A stretch of 64,000 bases of DNA, taken from assembly GCF_000613185.1 (NCBI RefSeq), contig NZ_CCBB010000003.1, forward strand, positions 1,426,001-1,490,000, written 5' to 3'. This DNA is from Mycolicibacterium cosmeticum. Its GTDB lineage: Bacteria; Actinomycetota; Actinomycetes; Mycobacteriales; Mycobacteriaceae. A model generated the notes under the pieces. It had not been told where the DNA came from. It ran no database searches and worked only from the letters and a program-made list of their open reading frames with translations. Each line of letters opens with the position of its first letter. Positions within the stretch are counted from its first letter, which is position 1. Below are positions 51,879 to 59,556 of the stretch, piece after piece. The translations under genes and the position numbers were made by a program.

Positions 51879-52937
51879 ATGACTGCAGCAGTCACCCGTG
51901 GCACGCACACGTTGTCCCTGCTCGACGGCGAGATCGTCGAGGAAAACGACTTCGGCTCGATGCGCCGGGTCACCGCCGACAACCTGCCCATCCTGAACCG
52001 GTTGTCCATCAAGCGCGTGCTGCTCAACCCCGGCGCCATGCGCACCCCGCACTGGCACGCCAACGCCAACGAGCTGACCTACTGTGTGTCCGGAACCGCG
52101 CTGGTCTCGGTCCTGGACAACCACAGCAAGTTCGCCAACTTCATCGTCACGGCCGGCCAGATGTTCCACATCGACTCCGGGGCGCTGCACCACATCGAGA
52201 ACATCGGCACCGACGTGGCCGAGTTCATCATCGCCTTCCGCAACGAACGTCCCGAAGACTTCGGGTTCGGCGCGACGTTCGGGGCCTTCACCGATGCGGT
52301 TCTGGGCAACACCTATGACCTGCCGGCCTCGGACCTGGCCAAGATCCGGCGCGACACCGGAAATCTCCCACTCCAAGACCACAAACTGGCCGCCCGCGTC
52401 GGTGACCCGGAGATCCCCGCATCGGCGTACTTCGAGGATCCGCACAAGTTCGACATCGAAGCCCAGGCACCGGGATTGAACTACGCCAGCGGCAACGCCA
52501 GGTTCGCCAGGGACCAGTTCTGGCCGGCGCTCAAGGACATCTCCATGTACTCGCTGCGGGTTGCCGAGGACGGGATGCGCGAACCACACTGGCATCCCGT
52601 CACTGCCGAGATGGGCTATGTCCAGCACGGCAACGCCCGGATGACTATCATGAATCCCGATGGCTCCCTTGATACCTGGACCATGACCACCGGTGACATG
52701 TACTTCATCCCGCGCGCCTACCCGCATCACATCGAGAACATCGGCACCGACGACTGGCACTTCCTGATTTTCTTCGACCAGCCGTTCCCCGCCGATATCG
52801 GCTACCGTGCCTCGGCGAGCGCCTACTCCCGCGAGGTGCTGGCCGCGGCCTTCAACACCCATATCGACGACCTGCCGAATTTCCCGTTCACCCCCGCCGA
52901 TCCGCTGATCGTCGGCCGGCGTAATCCGCTGGACTGA
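51879..52937 (+). CDS. bicupin, oxalate-decarboxylase-like
   Basis: 352-residue protein with two cupin barrels. Barrel 1 has PHWHANANELTYCVSGTA and FHIDSGALHHIENIG, barrel 2 PHWHPVTAEMGYVQHGNA and YFIPRAYPHHIENIG: each has the His-x-His...Glu...His metal set (Mn in oxalate decarboxylase). Oxalate decarboxylases need a lid glutamate on a loop that I cannot confirm, so oxalate as substrate is only likely. ATG 51879 after AGAGGAG. Upstream of the molybdenum hydroxylase subunits (59 bp gap). Confidence 0.85.
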   Translation: MTAAVTRGTHTLSLLDGEIVEENDFGSMRRVTADNLPILNRLSIKRVLLNPGAMRTPHWHANANELTYCVSGTALVSVLDNHSKFANFIVTAGQMFHIDSGALHHIENIGTDVAEFIIAFRNERPEDFGFGATFGAFTDAVLGNTYDLPASDLAKIRRDTGNLPLQDHKLAARVGDPEIPASAYFEDPHKFDIEAQAPGLNYASGNARFARDQFWPALKDISMYSLRVAEDGMREPHWHPVTAEMGYVQHGNARMTIMNPDGSLDTWTMTTGDMYFIPRAYPHHIENIGTDDWHFLIFFDQPFPADIGYRASASAYSREVLAAAFNTHIDDLPNFPFTPADPLIVGRRNPLD

Positions 52938-52982
52938 AACCGATTCATGCTCAAGCCGATTCACCGAGAAGGGACCACGATC

Positions 52983-53000
52983 ATGGGCTACCTGGCATGA
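52983..53000 (+). CDS. five-codon mini-ORF coupled to molybdenum subunit
   Basis: ATG GGC TAC CTG GCA TGA starts at 52983 after GAAGGG (52968-52973), an ideal ribosome site, and its TGA (52998-53000) overlaps the ATG (52997) of the molybdenum-subunit gene, which has no ribosome site of its own. Probably a translational entry device that hands ribosomes to the large gene; any function of the peptide MGYLA is doubtful. Confidence 0.45.
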   Translation: MGYLA

Positions 53001-55210
53001 CGGCCGTCGGCAGGCCGGTCAACCGGGTCGAGGGACGCGCCAAGGTCACCGGGGCCACGCGGTACACCGCCGACACCCCGGTGGCCGGGGTGACCTACGC
53101 GGCATTGGTGCAGTCCGAGATTCCGCACGGTGTGGTGACCGAGGAATCGGTGGCGGCCGCCGCGGCAGCCGCCACCGCCGCGCCCGGTGTGCTGTACGTC
53201 CTGACCCCGCTGAACTGTCCACCGCTGCAGGTGCTGCCCGAGGATCTCACCTGGGACCTGCCGCTGGAGCGCCGGCCACCGCTGTCGGACCTGACGGTCC
53301 AGTACGTGGGCCAGCACTTGGCCGTGGTGGTCGCGGATTCGCCCGAGAACGCGGCGCAGGCGGCGGCCCTGATGCGGTTCGAATATCGCAGCGCACCAGC
53401 ACAATTGACGGCCACCCAGGTGCTCGACGAGCCGGTGCCCGCCGACGAGCGGGGCGGTCTCATCCGGCACGGGGCCTACCACCCCGACCATTTCGTCAAA
53501 CTCGCCGACGAGTTGCTGCAAGATCGGCGCGGGCCGGATACCGAACCGGCCGGGGTGCGGATCGCCGCCCGGTACACCACCGCGCGCAACACCCACTATC
53601 CGATCGAATTGTCGGCCACCATCGCCGAATGGACCGGTGACACCCTGACGGTGCACGACAGCACCCGGTGGATCACCGGTGAACGCCGGGCCCTGGCCGC
53701 CTATCTCGGGATCCCCGAAGAGCGCGTGCACATCGTCTCCGAGTTCGTCGGTGGCGCGTTCGGGTCCAAGAGCTTCCTGTGGATGCACGTGGTGTTGTGT
53801 GCCGTCGCGGCGCGCGCGGTGGGCCGTCCGGTGAAACTGGTGCTGACCCGCAATCAGATGTTCACCTCGACCGGTCACCGGCCGAGCACCGAACAACGGC
53901 TGGCGCTGGTCGCCGACACCGACGGTGCCCTGCTCAGTACCGAACAACACACCCTGACCGAGACCTCCACCGTCGCGCACTTCTGCGAACCGGTGGGCCT
54001 GTCCGCACGCTTCCTGTACGAGTCACCGCGACTGGCGGTTTCGCACACGGTGGCCCGGATCAACGCACCCACCCCGTGTTTCATGCGCGGTCCCGGCGAG
54101 GCGCCCGGCCTGTTCGCGCTCGAGGTCGCCATGGACGAACTGGCCGAACGGCTGCAGCTGGACCCGGTGGCGCTGCGGCTGGCCAACGACGCGCAGCTCG
54201 ACCAGCCCAGCGGGCGCCCGTATTCGGGCAAGCATCTGGCCGAGTGTTACGAGCAGGGCGCGCGACGGTTCGGCTGGGCGGACCGATCGCCGGTACCCCG
54301 CTCGATGCGGCGGGGCGGTGTGCAGGTCGGCTGGGGCGTGGCCACCGCCACCTACCCGGGCCGCCGGATGCCGGCCGGTTGCCGGGTGGAAACCGACGCC
54401 GACGGCCGGGTCCGATTCGCCTCGGCCACCCACGAGATCGGCACCGGGGTGCGCACCGTGATGACACAGCTGGCCGCCGACGGCTGCGGATTGCCGCTCG
54501 AGCAGGTCAGTTTCAGCTCCGGTGACTCCAGCTTTCCCGACGCTCCCTACAGCGGCGCCTCGCAGACCACCGCCACGGTCGGCTCGGCCGTGCACGCGGC
54601 GGCGCGAGAATGGCGGCGCCGGCTGGCCGAGCACTGCCCCGACTACGACGGGGATCCCACGACACTGGCGGGCCTGCTGCGCCGCGGCGGCGCTGCGCTG
54701 CGCGCCGAGCTCAGCTTCACCGCGTCGGCCGGGGGAGCCGCCGAGACCGGCCCGTTGTCCCAATCCTTCGGTGCGCACTTCTGCGAGGTCGAGGTCGACG
54801 AGCAGATCGGCAGGGCCACCGTGACGCGCTGGACGGCGGTGCTGGACTGCGGGCGGGTACTCAACCCGAAACTGGCCACCAACCAGGTGATGGGCGGTAT
54901 CACCTTCGGGATCGGAATGGCCCTGCTGGAGCAGGTGCCGCGCGACCCGAGCACCGCCCAACTGATCGGCGAGTATTACGTGCCGACCCATGCCGACCGA
55001 CCGGAGTTCGACATCGCCTTCGTCGACGTCGCCGATTTCGGGTTGGACCCGATCGGGGTGCGCGGCATCGGCGAGATCGGCACCTGCGGGGTGCCCGCGG
55101 CCATCGCCAACGCCATTCACCACGCCACCGGAAAACGGTTGCGGGACTTGCCGATAACCCTGGAGAGCCTGATGGCACCCTTCTCACCCCGGTACGAGGA
55201 GCCGAGATGA
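52997..55210 (+). CDS. molybdenum hydroxylase large subunit (xanthine dehydrogenase family, PaoC-like)
   Basis: 737-residue molybdopterin-cytosine-dinucleotide subunit. Conserved signs include RVEGRAKVTGATRYTAD at the N-terminus, ITGERRALAAYLGIPEERV, VGGAFGSKSFLWMH and the C-terminal RGIGEIGTCGVPAAIANA with the catalytic glutamate. It oxidises aldehydes or N-heterocycles. Together with the [2Fe-2S] (55207) and FAD (55722) subunits, all overlapping, it forms a three-subunit enzyme; the order Mo-FeS-FAD differs from E. coli paoABC. Maturation protein (XdhC/PaoD-like) is not seen nearby. Confidence 0.92.
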   Translation: MTAVGRPVNRVEGRAKVTGATRYTADTPVAGVTYAALVQSEIPHGVVTEESVAAAAAAATAAPGVLYVLTPLNCPPLQVLPEDLTWDLPLERRPPLSDLTVQYVGQHLAVVVADSPENAAQAAALMRFEYRSAPAQLTATQVLDEPVPADERGGLIRHGAYHPDHFVKLADELLQDRRGPDTEPAGVRIAARYTTARNTHYPIELSATIAEWTGDTLTVHDSTRWITGERRALAAYLGIPEERVHIVSEFVGGAFGSKSFLWMHVVLCAVAARAVGRPVKLVLTRNQMFTSTGHRPSTEQRLALVADTDGALLSTEQHTLTETSTVAHFCEPVGLSARFLYESPRLAVSHTVARINAPTPCFMRGPGEAPGLFALEVAMDELAERLQLDPVALRLANDAQLDQPSGRPYSGKHLAECYEQGARRFGWADRSPVPRSMRRGGVQVGWGVATATYPGRRMPAGCRVETDADGRVRFASATHEIGTGVRTVMTQLAADGCGLPLEQVSFSSGDSSFPDAPYSGASQTTATVGSAVHAAAREWRRRLAEHCPDYDGDPTTLAGLLRRGGAALRAELSFTASAGGAAETGPLSQSFGAHFCEVEVDEQIGRATVTRWTAVLDCGRVLNPKLATNQVMGGITFGIGMALLEQVPRDPSTAQLIGEYYVPTHADRPEFDIAFVDVADFGLDPIGVRGIGEIGTCGVPAAIANAIHHATGKRLRDLPITLESLMAPFSPRYEEPR

Positions 55211-55725
55211 AACTGACGGTGAACGGCACCGACACCGAGATCGACACCGATGTGCGCGCCACCCTGCTCGACGTGCTGCGCGAGCGAATGGGGCTCACCG
55301 GCACCAAGAAGGGCTGCGACCACGGCCTGTGCGGGGCCTGCACCGTGCACGTCGACGGCGAGCGGGTGCTCAGCTGCCTGACCCTGGCCGTGTCCATCGA
55401 GGGGGCCGAGGTCACCACGGTGGAGGGGCTGGCCGACGGTGACACGCTGACCCCGCTGCAACAGGCGTTCGTCGACCACGACGGATTCCAGTGCGGCTAC
55501 TGCACTCCCGGGCAACTGTCCTCGGCGCACGCCCTGCTGCGCGAGCATGCCAGGGGCGACCTGTGCGCCAGTACCTTCGACGGGCCGCGCGCCGACGTGG
55601 TGGACGGGCCACCGTGCCTGTCCGGCAACGAGATCCGCGAACGCATGGCCGGCAACATCTGCCGCTGCGGCGCCTACGCCAACATCGTCGCCGCGATCGC
55701 CTCCGTCACCGAGGACCCATCGTGA
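55207..55725 (+). CDS. molybdenum hydroxylase (2Fe-2S) subunit
   Basis: 172-residue iron-sulfur subunit with two [2Fe-2S] sites: plant-ferredoxin type C37, C42, C45 and C57 in KKGCDHGLCGACTVHVDGERVLSC, and the second set in FQCGYCTPGQ and GNICRCGAYANI. It transfers electrons from molybdenum to FAD. It starts within the stop of the large subunit (ATGA) and ends within the start of the FAD subunit (GTGA). No Tat signal, so the enzyme is cytoplasmic, unlike periplasmic PaoABC. Confidence 0.94.
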   Translation: MKLTVNGTDTEIDTDVRATLLDVLRERMGLTGTKKGCDHGLCGACTVHVDGERVLSCLTLAVSIEGAEVTTVEGLADGDTLTPLQQAFVDHDGFQCGYCTPGQLSSAHALLREHARGDLCASTFDGPRADVVDGPPCLSGNEIRERMAGNICRCGAYANIVAAIASVTEDPS

Positions 55726-56711
55726 AGACGTTCGAATTCCGGCACGCGGTCAGTGTTCCCGACGCGATCAGCGAAGCCGCCGCGGGCGCACGCTATTTCG
55801 CGGGCGGGACCAATCTGCTGGATCTGATGAAGACCGGGGTGGAGACCCCGGACGCGCTCATCGACATCCGTCGGATCGGGCTCGACGACATCACGGTCAC
55901 GCCCGGTGGCGGCGTGCGCATCGGGGCCGGCGTGACCAACAGCGCGGTGGCCAACCACCGGCTCATCCGGACCCGCTATCCGGTGCTGTCCCAGGCCATC
56001 CTGTCCGGCGCCACCACGCAGATCCGCAACATGGCCACCGCGGGCGGCAACCTGGTGCAACGCACCCGGTGCCCGTACTTCATGGATCCCGCCTTCGCAC
56101 AGTGCAACAAGCGGTCACCCGGGTCGGGCTGCGCGGCGGCGGCCGGCTTCAACCGGGAGCACGCGCTCTTCGGCGCCAGCGCGCACTGTGTGGCCGTGCA
56201 CCCCTCCGATATGGCCGTCGCGCTGGCGATCCTGGACGCCACCGTGCAGTTGGACGGCCCGGCGGGGGAGCGCACCATCCCGATCGCGGAGTTCTTCGCG
56301 TTGCCCGGGGACCGGCCGGATCGGGACAACACGATGGCGCCGGGCGAGCTCATCACCGCAATCGAGCTGCCGCCGACGCCGTTCGCGGACACCAGCTGGT
56401 ATCTCAAGGTGCGGGATCGGCACAGCTACGCATTCGCGCTGGTGTCGGTGGCCGCCGGCGTCCACCTGGACGACGGCGTGATCGCGTCGGCGGCCATCGC
56501 GCTCGGTGGGGTCGCGGCCAAACCCTGGCGGGTGCCGGCGGCCGAGGCGGCGCTGCGCGGTGAACGGCCGGGCACCGCGGTGTTCCGGCACGCCGCCGAA
56601 CTGCTGTTAGCCGGCGCGGAGCCGTTGAGCCAGAACGCGTTCAAGGTCGACCTCGGCAAGCACAGCGTGGTTCGCGCCCTGCAACGTGCCTGCGGCGTGA
56701 ACGACGGGTGA
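55722..56711 (+). CDS. molybdenum hydroxylase FAD subunit with extra cysteine cluster (PaoB-like)
   Basis: 329-residue FAD-binding subunit: YFAGGTNLLDLMKTGVE and NMATAGGNLVQRTRC hold the FAD loops. An insert CPYFMDPAFAQCNKRSPGSG-C has cysteines at 117, 128 and 137, with a fourth at about 156 (AHCVAVHPSD), the pattern that binds a [4Fe-4S] cluster in PaoB-type aldehyde oxidoreductases. GTG start 55722 overlaps the FeS-subunit stop. The DUF3349 gene follows at 64 bp. The Fe-S insert makes an aldehyde oxidase more likely than a xanthine dehydrogenase. Confidence 0.92.
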   Translation: MKTFEFRHAVSVPDAISEAAAGARYFAGGTNLLDLMKTGVETPDALIDIRRIGLDDITVTPGGGVRIGAGVTNSAVANHRLIRTRYPVLSQAILSGATTQIRNMATAGGNLVQRTRCPYFMDPAFAQCNKRSPGSGCAAAAGFNREHALFGASAHCVAVHPSDMAVALAILDATVQLDGPAGERTIPIAEFFALPGDRPDRDNTMAPGELITAIELPPTPFADTSWYLKVRDRHSYAFALVSVAAGVHLDDGVIASAAIALGGVAAKPWRVPAAEAALRGERPGTAVFRHAAELLLAGAEPLSQNAFKVDLGKHSVVRALQRACGVNDG

Positions 56712-56774
56712 ATGGCCGGCGAACTGTCTGACCCGGCAGTGGCGCCCACCGACCGAACCCGAGAAACTTGTCGC

Positions 56775-57104
56775 GTGACCACGTCGACCTCGCTCGTCGC
56801 CCGTATCCTGGACTGGCTGCGCGCCGGATACCCCGAGGGCGTGCCCGGTGCCGACCGGGTGCCGCTGCTGGCCCTGCTGCGCAACACCCCGCTGACCGAG
56901 GAGCAGGTCAAGGAGGTCGTCGCGAACATCACCGCAACCGGCTCGCCCGCGCTGGCCGACGGCGCAATCGGCCACGACGAGATCGAGGCGTTCATCGCCG
57001 AGGTCACCCACCACGACGCCGGTCCGGAGAACGTCCGGCGCGTCGCCGCCAAACTGGCGGCGGCCGGGTGGCCGTTGTCCGGGGTGGAAGAGCTCGACAA
57101 CTGA
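56775..57104 (+). CDS. DUF3349 small helical protein (Rv3046c-like)
   Basis: 109-residue mycobacterial DUF3349 protein, all-helical: VARILDWLRAGYPEGVPGADRVPLLALLRN, EEQVKEVVANITA and AFIAEVTHHDAGPENVRRVAAKLAAAGWPL. Function unknown. GTG 56775 gives the family size; the frame to 56712 adds a non-conserved N-terminus. It is convergent with adhC, matching Rv3046c/Rv3045 order, with a hairpin terminator between them (57121-57153). Confidence 0.88.
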   Translation: MTTSTSLVARILDWLRAGYPEGVPGADRVPLLALLRNTPLTEEQVKEVVANITATGSPALADGAIGHDEIEAFIAEVTHHDAGPENVRRVAAKLAAAGWPLSGVEELDN

Positions 57105-57120
57105 CGTGAAGCGCCGCCCG

Positions 57121-57153
57121 TGCCGCCCGGGGAAGAGGAGGGCCCGGGCGGCA
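57121..57153. terminator. hairpin between DUF3349 gene and adhC
   Basis: TGCCGCCCGGG (57121-57131) and CCCGGGCGGCA (57143-57153) are exact complements around an 11-base loop rich in AG. It lies between two convergent stops (57104, 57163), with an outer CTGACG/CGTCAG pair (57101-57106, 57161-57166). Bidirectional terminator; no T-run. Confidence 0.65.
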
Positions 57154-57162
57154 GGGACGGCG

Positions 57163-58212
57163 TCAGATCGTGGACGCGTCGATGACGAAGCGGTAGCGCA
57201 CGTCCGATGACAGCACCCGGTCGTAGGCCTCGTTGACGTAGGACGCCTCGATGACCTCGATCTCCGGGGTGACATCGTGCTCGGCGCAGAAGTCGAGCAT
57301 CTCCTGGGTCTCGGGGATGCCGCCGATCATCGATCCCGCGATGCTGCGCCGCCCACCGGCCAGCGGGAACGCCGGCACCTCCAGCGGATGCTCGGGGATA
57401 CCCAGCTCCACCAGCGTGCCGTCGACCTTGAGCAGGCCCAGGTAGTCGCCCATGCTGAGGTTGGCCGACACGGTGTTGAGGATCAGGTCGAACCGGCCGG
57501 CCAGCTTGGTGAAGGTGTCGGGGTCGGAGGTGGCGTAGTACTCGTCGGCGCCGAGTCGCAGACCATCCTCCATCTTCTTCAGCGACTGGCTGAGCACCGT
57601 GACGTGCGCGCCCATCGCATGGGCCAGCTTGACACCCATGTGGCCCAGGCCGCCCAGGCCGATGACGGCCACCTGCTTGCCCGGGCCCGCGTTCCAGTGC
57701 TTCAGCGGGGAGAACAGGGTGATGCCGGCGCACAGCAGCGGAGCGGCCTTGTCCAGCGGAATCGAGTCCGGGATGCGCAGCACGTAGTTCTCGTCGACGA
57801 CGATCGCGGTGCTGTAGCCGCCGTAGGTCGGGCTGCCGTCGCGTTCGGTCGAGTTGTAGGTGCCGTGCATGCCGTACTCGCCGGTGCAGTACTGCTCCAG
57901 ACCGGCCTTGCAGTTGTCGCACTCACGGCAGGAGTCGATGAAGCAGCCCACCCCGACGTGATCGCCGACCTTGTACTTGGTGACCTCGGACCCGACCTCG
58001 GTGACCACACCGGCGATCTCATGGCCCGGTACGACCGGGTAGCTGGGGGTGCCCCACTCGGCCTTCACGGTATGGATGTCGCTGTGACAGATGCCCGCGA
58101 ACTTGATGTCGAAGGCGACGTCGTGCGGGCCGACGGCGCGGCGCTCGACGGTGGTCTTGGTCAGCGGGCTGGTGGCCGAGGTGGCGGCGTAGGCGGAAAC
58201 GGTGGTCGTCAT
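57163..58212 (-). CDS. adhC: NAD(P)-dependent zinc alcohol dehydrogenase
   Basis: 349-residue medium-chain dehydrogenase. Catalytic zinc ligands are in [15 protein letters not shown] and GHEIAGVV; the four structural-zinc cysteines are in [20 protein letters not shown]; the cofactor motif [20 protein letters not shown] is intact. Matches the cinnamyl-alcohol dehydrogenase-like AdhC of M. tuberculosis (Rv3045, 346 aa), NADP-linked and active on aliphatic and aromatic alcohols by family. ATG 58212 is chosen because the frame to 58317 covers the promoter. A TACAGT -10 (58297-58292) and GTTA-N7-TAAC repeat lie upstream. Confidence 0.92.
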   Translation of the reverse strand: MTTTVSAYAATSATSPLTKTTVERRAVGPHDVAFDIKFAGICHSDIHTVKAEWGTPSYPVVPGHEIAGVVTEVGSEVTKYKVGDHVGVGCFIDSCRECDNCKAGLEQYCTGEYGMHGTYNSTERDGSPTYGGYSTAIVVDENYVLRIPDSIPLDKAAPLLCAGITLFSPLKHWNAGPGKQVAVIGLGGLGHMGVKLAHAMGAHVTVLSQSLKKMEDGLRLGADEYYATSDPDTFTKLAGRFDLILNTVSANLSMGDYLGLLKVDGTLVELGIPEHPLEVPAFPLAGGRRSIAGSMIGGIPETQEMLDFCAEHDVTPEIEVIEASYVNEAYDRVLSSDVRYRFVIDASTI

Positions 58213-58278
58213 GATTTTCGTTCGGTCCTCTTCGTCGACTGCGTCTTCTGAGCGGGCAACACGCGCCTTCGCCAAAAC

Positions 58279-58297
58279 GTTAGCGAAGGTAACTGTA
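58279..58297 (-). promoter_or_regulatory. possible adhC promoter and inverted repeat
   Basis: On the minus strand TACAGT (58297-58292) precedes a GTTA-N7-TAAC inverted repeat (58293-58279), placed about 80 bp before the adhC start, where an operator overlapping the transcription start would sit. Weak individual elements. Confidence 0.3.
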
Positions 58298-58378
58298 ATC
58301 AGGGCGCAACGCTGCACCGTCGCGTCAGTTCAACAGATACCGCGGCCCATGTAGTCCCGGCTACCCGTGTGAGCCAAG

Positions 58379-58651
58379 TTATAGACCTGGGGCGCGGAAT
58401 CCGGCCGTGAAGCTCACCCGGTCATAGCGCGCCACGCCCGCCCGGGTGTACGGGTCCCCGGCGATGACGGCGTCGGCCTCCGCGGCCGACATGTCGCCGA
58501 CCACGAGGACGGCGCCGCGGCCATCGGTGCGCCCGGCCAGCAGCACCCGTCCCGCGGCCACCTCCTCGGCCAGCCAGTCCAGGTGGGCGGGCCGGCTCCG
58601 GTCGACGATGTCGTCGGGCTGCAGGTAGGTCAGCGTCAGCACGTGGAACAC
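58379..58651 (-). CDS. YCII-related domain protein
   Basis: 90-residue YCII-like protein: FHVLTLTYLQPDDIVDRSRP, HLDWLAEEVAAGRVLLAGRT and AVIAGDPYTRAGVARYDRVSF. The conserved His-Asp pair of the family (R..H..WL) is present. Such small proteins act as minor lyases, or as degradation partners, without a settled reaction. ATG 58651. Stands alone between adhC promoter and the TetR at 58661, whose end is 9 bp away, so it is probably in the same transcript as the TetR. Confidence 0.8.
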   Translation of the reverse strand: MFHVLTLTYLQPDDIVDRSRPAHLDWLAEEVAAGRVLLAGRTDGRGAVLVVGDMSAAEADAVIAGDPYTRAGVARYDRVSFTAGFRAPGL

Positions 58652-58660
58652 CGCCAGAGA

Positions 58661-59377
58661 TTATCGGGGCGCCGGTCCCGGGGCGGCAGCGCCCACGCGC
58701 TCACGGTGCCACTCGATCACCGCCGCGCTGCGCTCCCGCAGTCGCGGCGTCGCCGCGTCCACACTGCCCAGCACCCTCAGGCACGCGTCGGCGACGTGGA
58801 CGGGCAGCTCGGCCCGGTCCGGGCCGTGCGGTTCCGACCACATGTTGACCAGCGACTCGACCAGCCGGAACGGCAGGTCGGCCGCCGCCGGATGTACCCC
58901 GGTGCACTCCAGCACCGCCCGGCTCGACGCCAGATAATGCAGCCGCAGCCGCTCCCGGTCGGACCAGAACGGTTCCAGCCGCGCATCCCGCAGTTCGGGT
59001 AGCAGGTAGAGCGCGCCCAGGTTCCAGCGCCCGTTGAGCAACTGGTCACCGTCGAAGCTGGCCAGCGCGTGCAGGTGCTCCGCGGCCGTCAACGCCGGGG
59101 CGGCGTCCACCAGCGCCGGGATGAATGCCAGGGTCGGGGTGACGGTCTGGCTCAGCAGGGCGCACAGGATGTCGTCCTTGGTGTCGAAGTAGTGATACAG
59201 CGACGCCTGCCGGATGCCGACCGATTCGGCGATGCTCCGGGTGGATGTGCCCGCGTATCCCAGCGTGGTGAACAATTCGCCTGCCGCATCGAGGATTTCG
59301 TCACGGGCCGTCATTCCGGGGCGTCGCTGCGTCTGCAGCCTGGGTCGGCCGGCGCGGGTGAGCGACATAGGTTTCAT
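58661..59377 (-). CDS. TetR family regulator
   Basis: 238-residue TetR protein. HTH region GYAGTSTRSIAESVGIRQASLYHYFDTKDDIL (about 40-70) is conserved; the C-terminal domain has LALARG-like helices with HYLASSRAVLECTG. Start at ATG 59377 or 59368 (both in frame). Divergent from the ABC transporter operon at 59557; two copies of the same inverted repeat CTGTCA-N2-TGACAG lie between them, so this protein is very likely the repressor of the transporter operon and of itself. Confidence 0.88.
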   Translation of the reverse strand: MKPMSLTRAGRPRLQTQRRPGMTARDEILDAAGELFTTLGYAGTSTRSIAESVGIRQASLYHYFDTKDDILCALLSQTVTPTLAFIPALVDAAPALTAAEHLHALASFDGDQLLNGRWNLGALYLLPELRDARLEPFWSDRERLRLHYLASSRAVLECTGVHPAAADLPFRLVESLVNMWSEPHGPDRAELPVHVADACLRVLGSVDAATPRLRERSAAVIEWHRERVGAAAPGPAPR

Positions 59378-59417
59378 CGTGGCGCATCGGGGGTGTGAAA
59401 GGTATGCCGCCCCGTAT

Positions 59418-59431
59418 CTGTCACATGACAG
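59418..59431. promoter_or_regulatory. operator copy 1: CTGTCA-CA-TGACAG
   Basis: Six-base perfect arms around CA, 41 bp before the TetR start (59377). Same arms as copy 2 at 59513-59526. Centres 95 bp apart, each nearer to one of the two divergent genes. Confidence 0.7.
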
Positions 59432-59512
59432 AAACGCGCGATACGCCTCGGTTACTTGCGACGCGCAATTGGTTACGCCAGCGACACCCATCGGGCATGC
59501 CGGCCGTGAAAA

Positions 59513-59526
59513 CTGTCAACTGACAG
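59513..59526. promoter_or_regulatory. operator copy 2: CTGTCA-AC-TGACAG
   Basis: Six-base perfect arms around AC, 31 bp before the transporter operon start (59557). Shares identical arms with copy 1, so one protein, most likely the TetR at 58661, binds both. Confidence 0.7.
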
Positions 59527-59556
59527 GCCAGGCTGCGACAGATCGGGAGAATGCAC

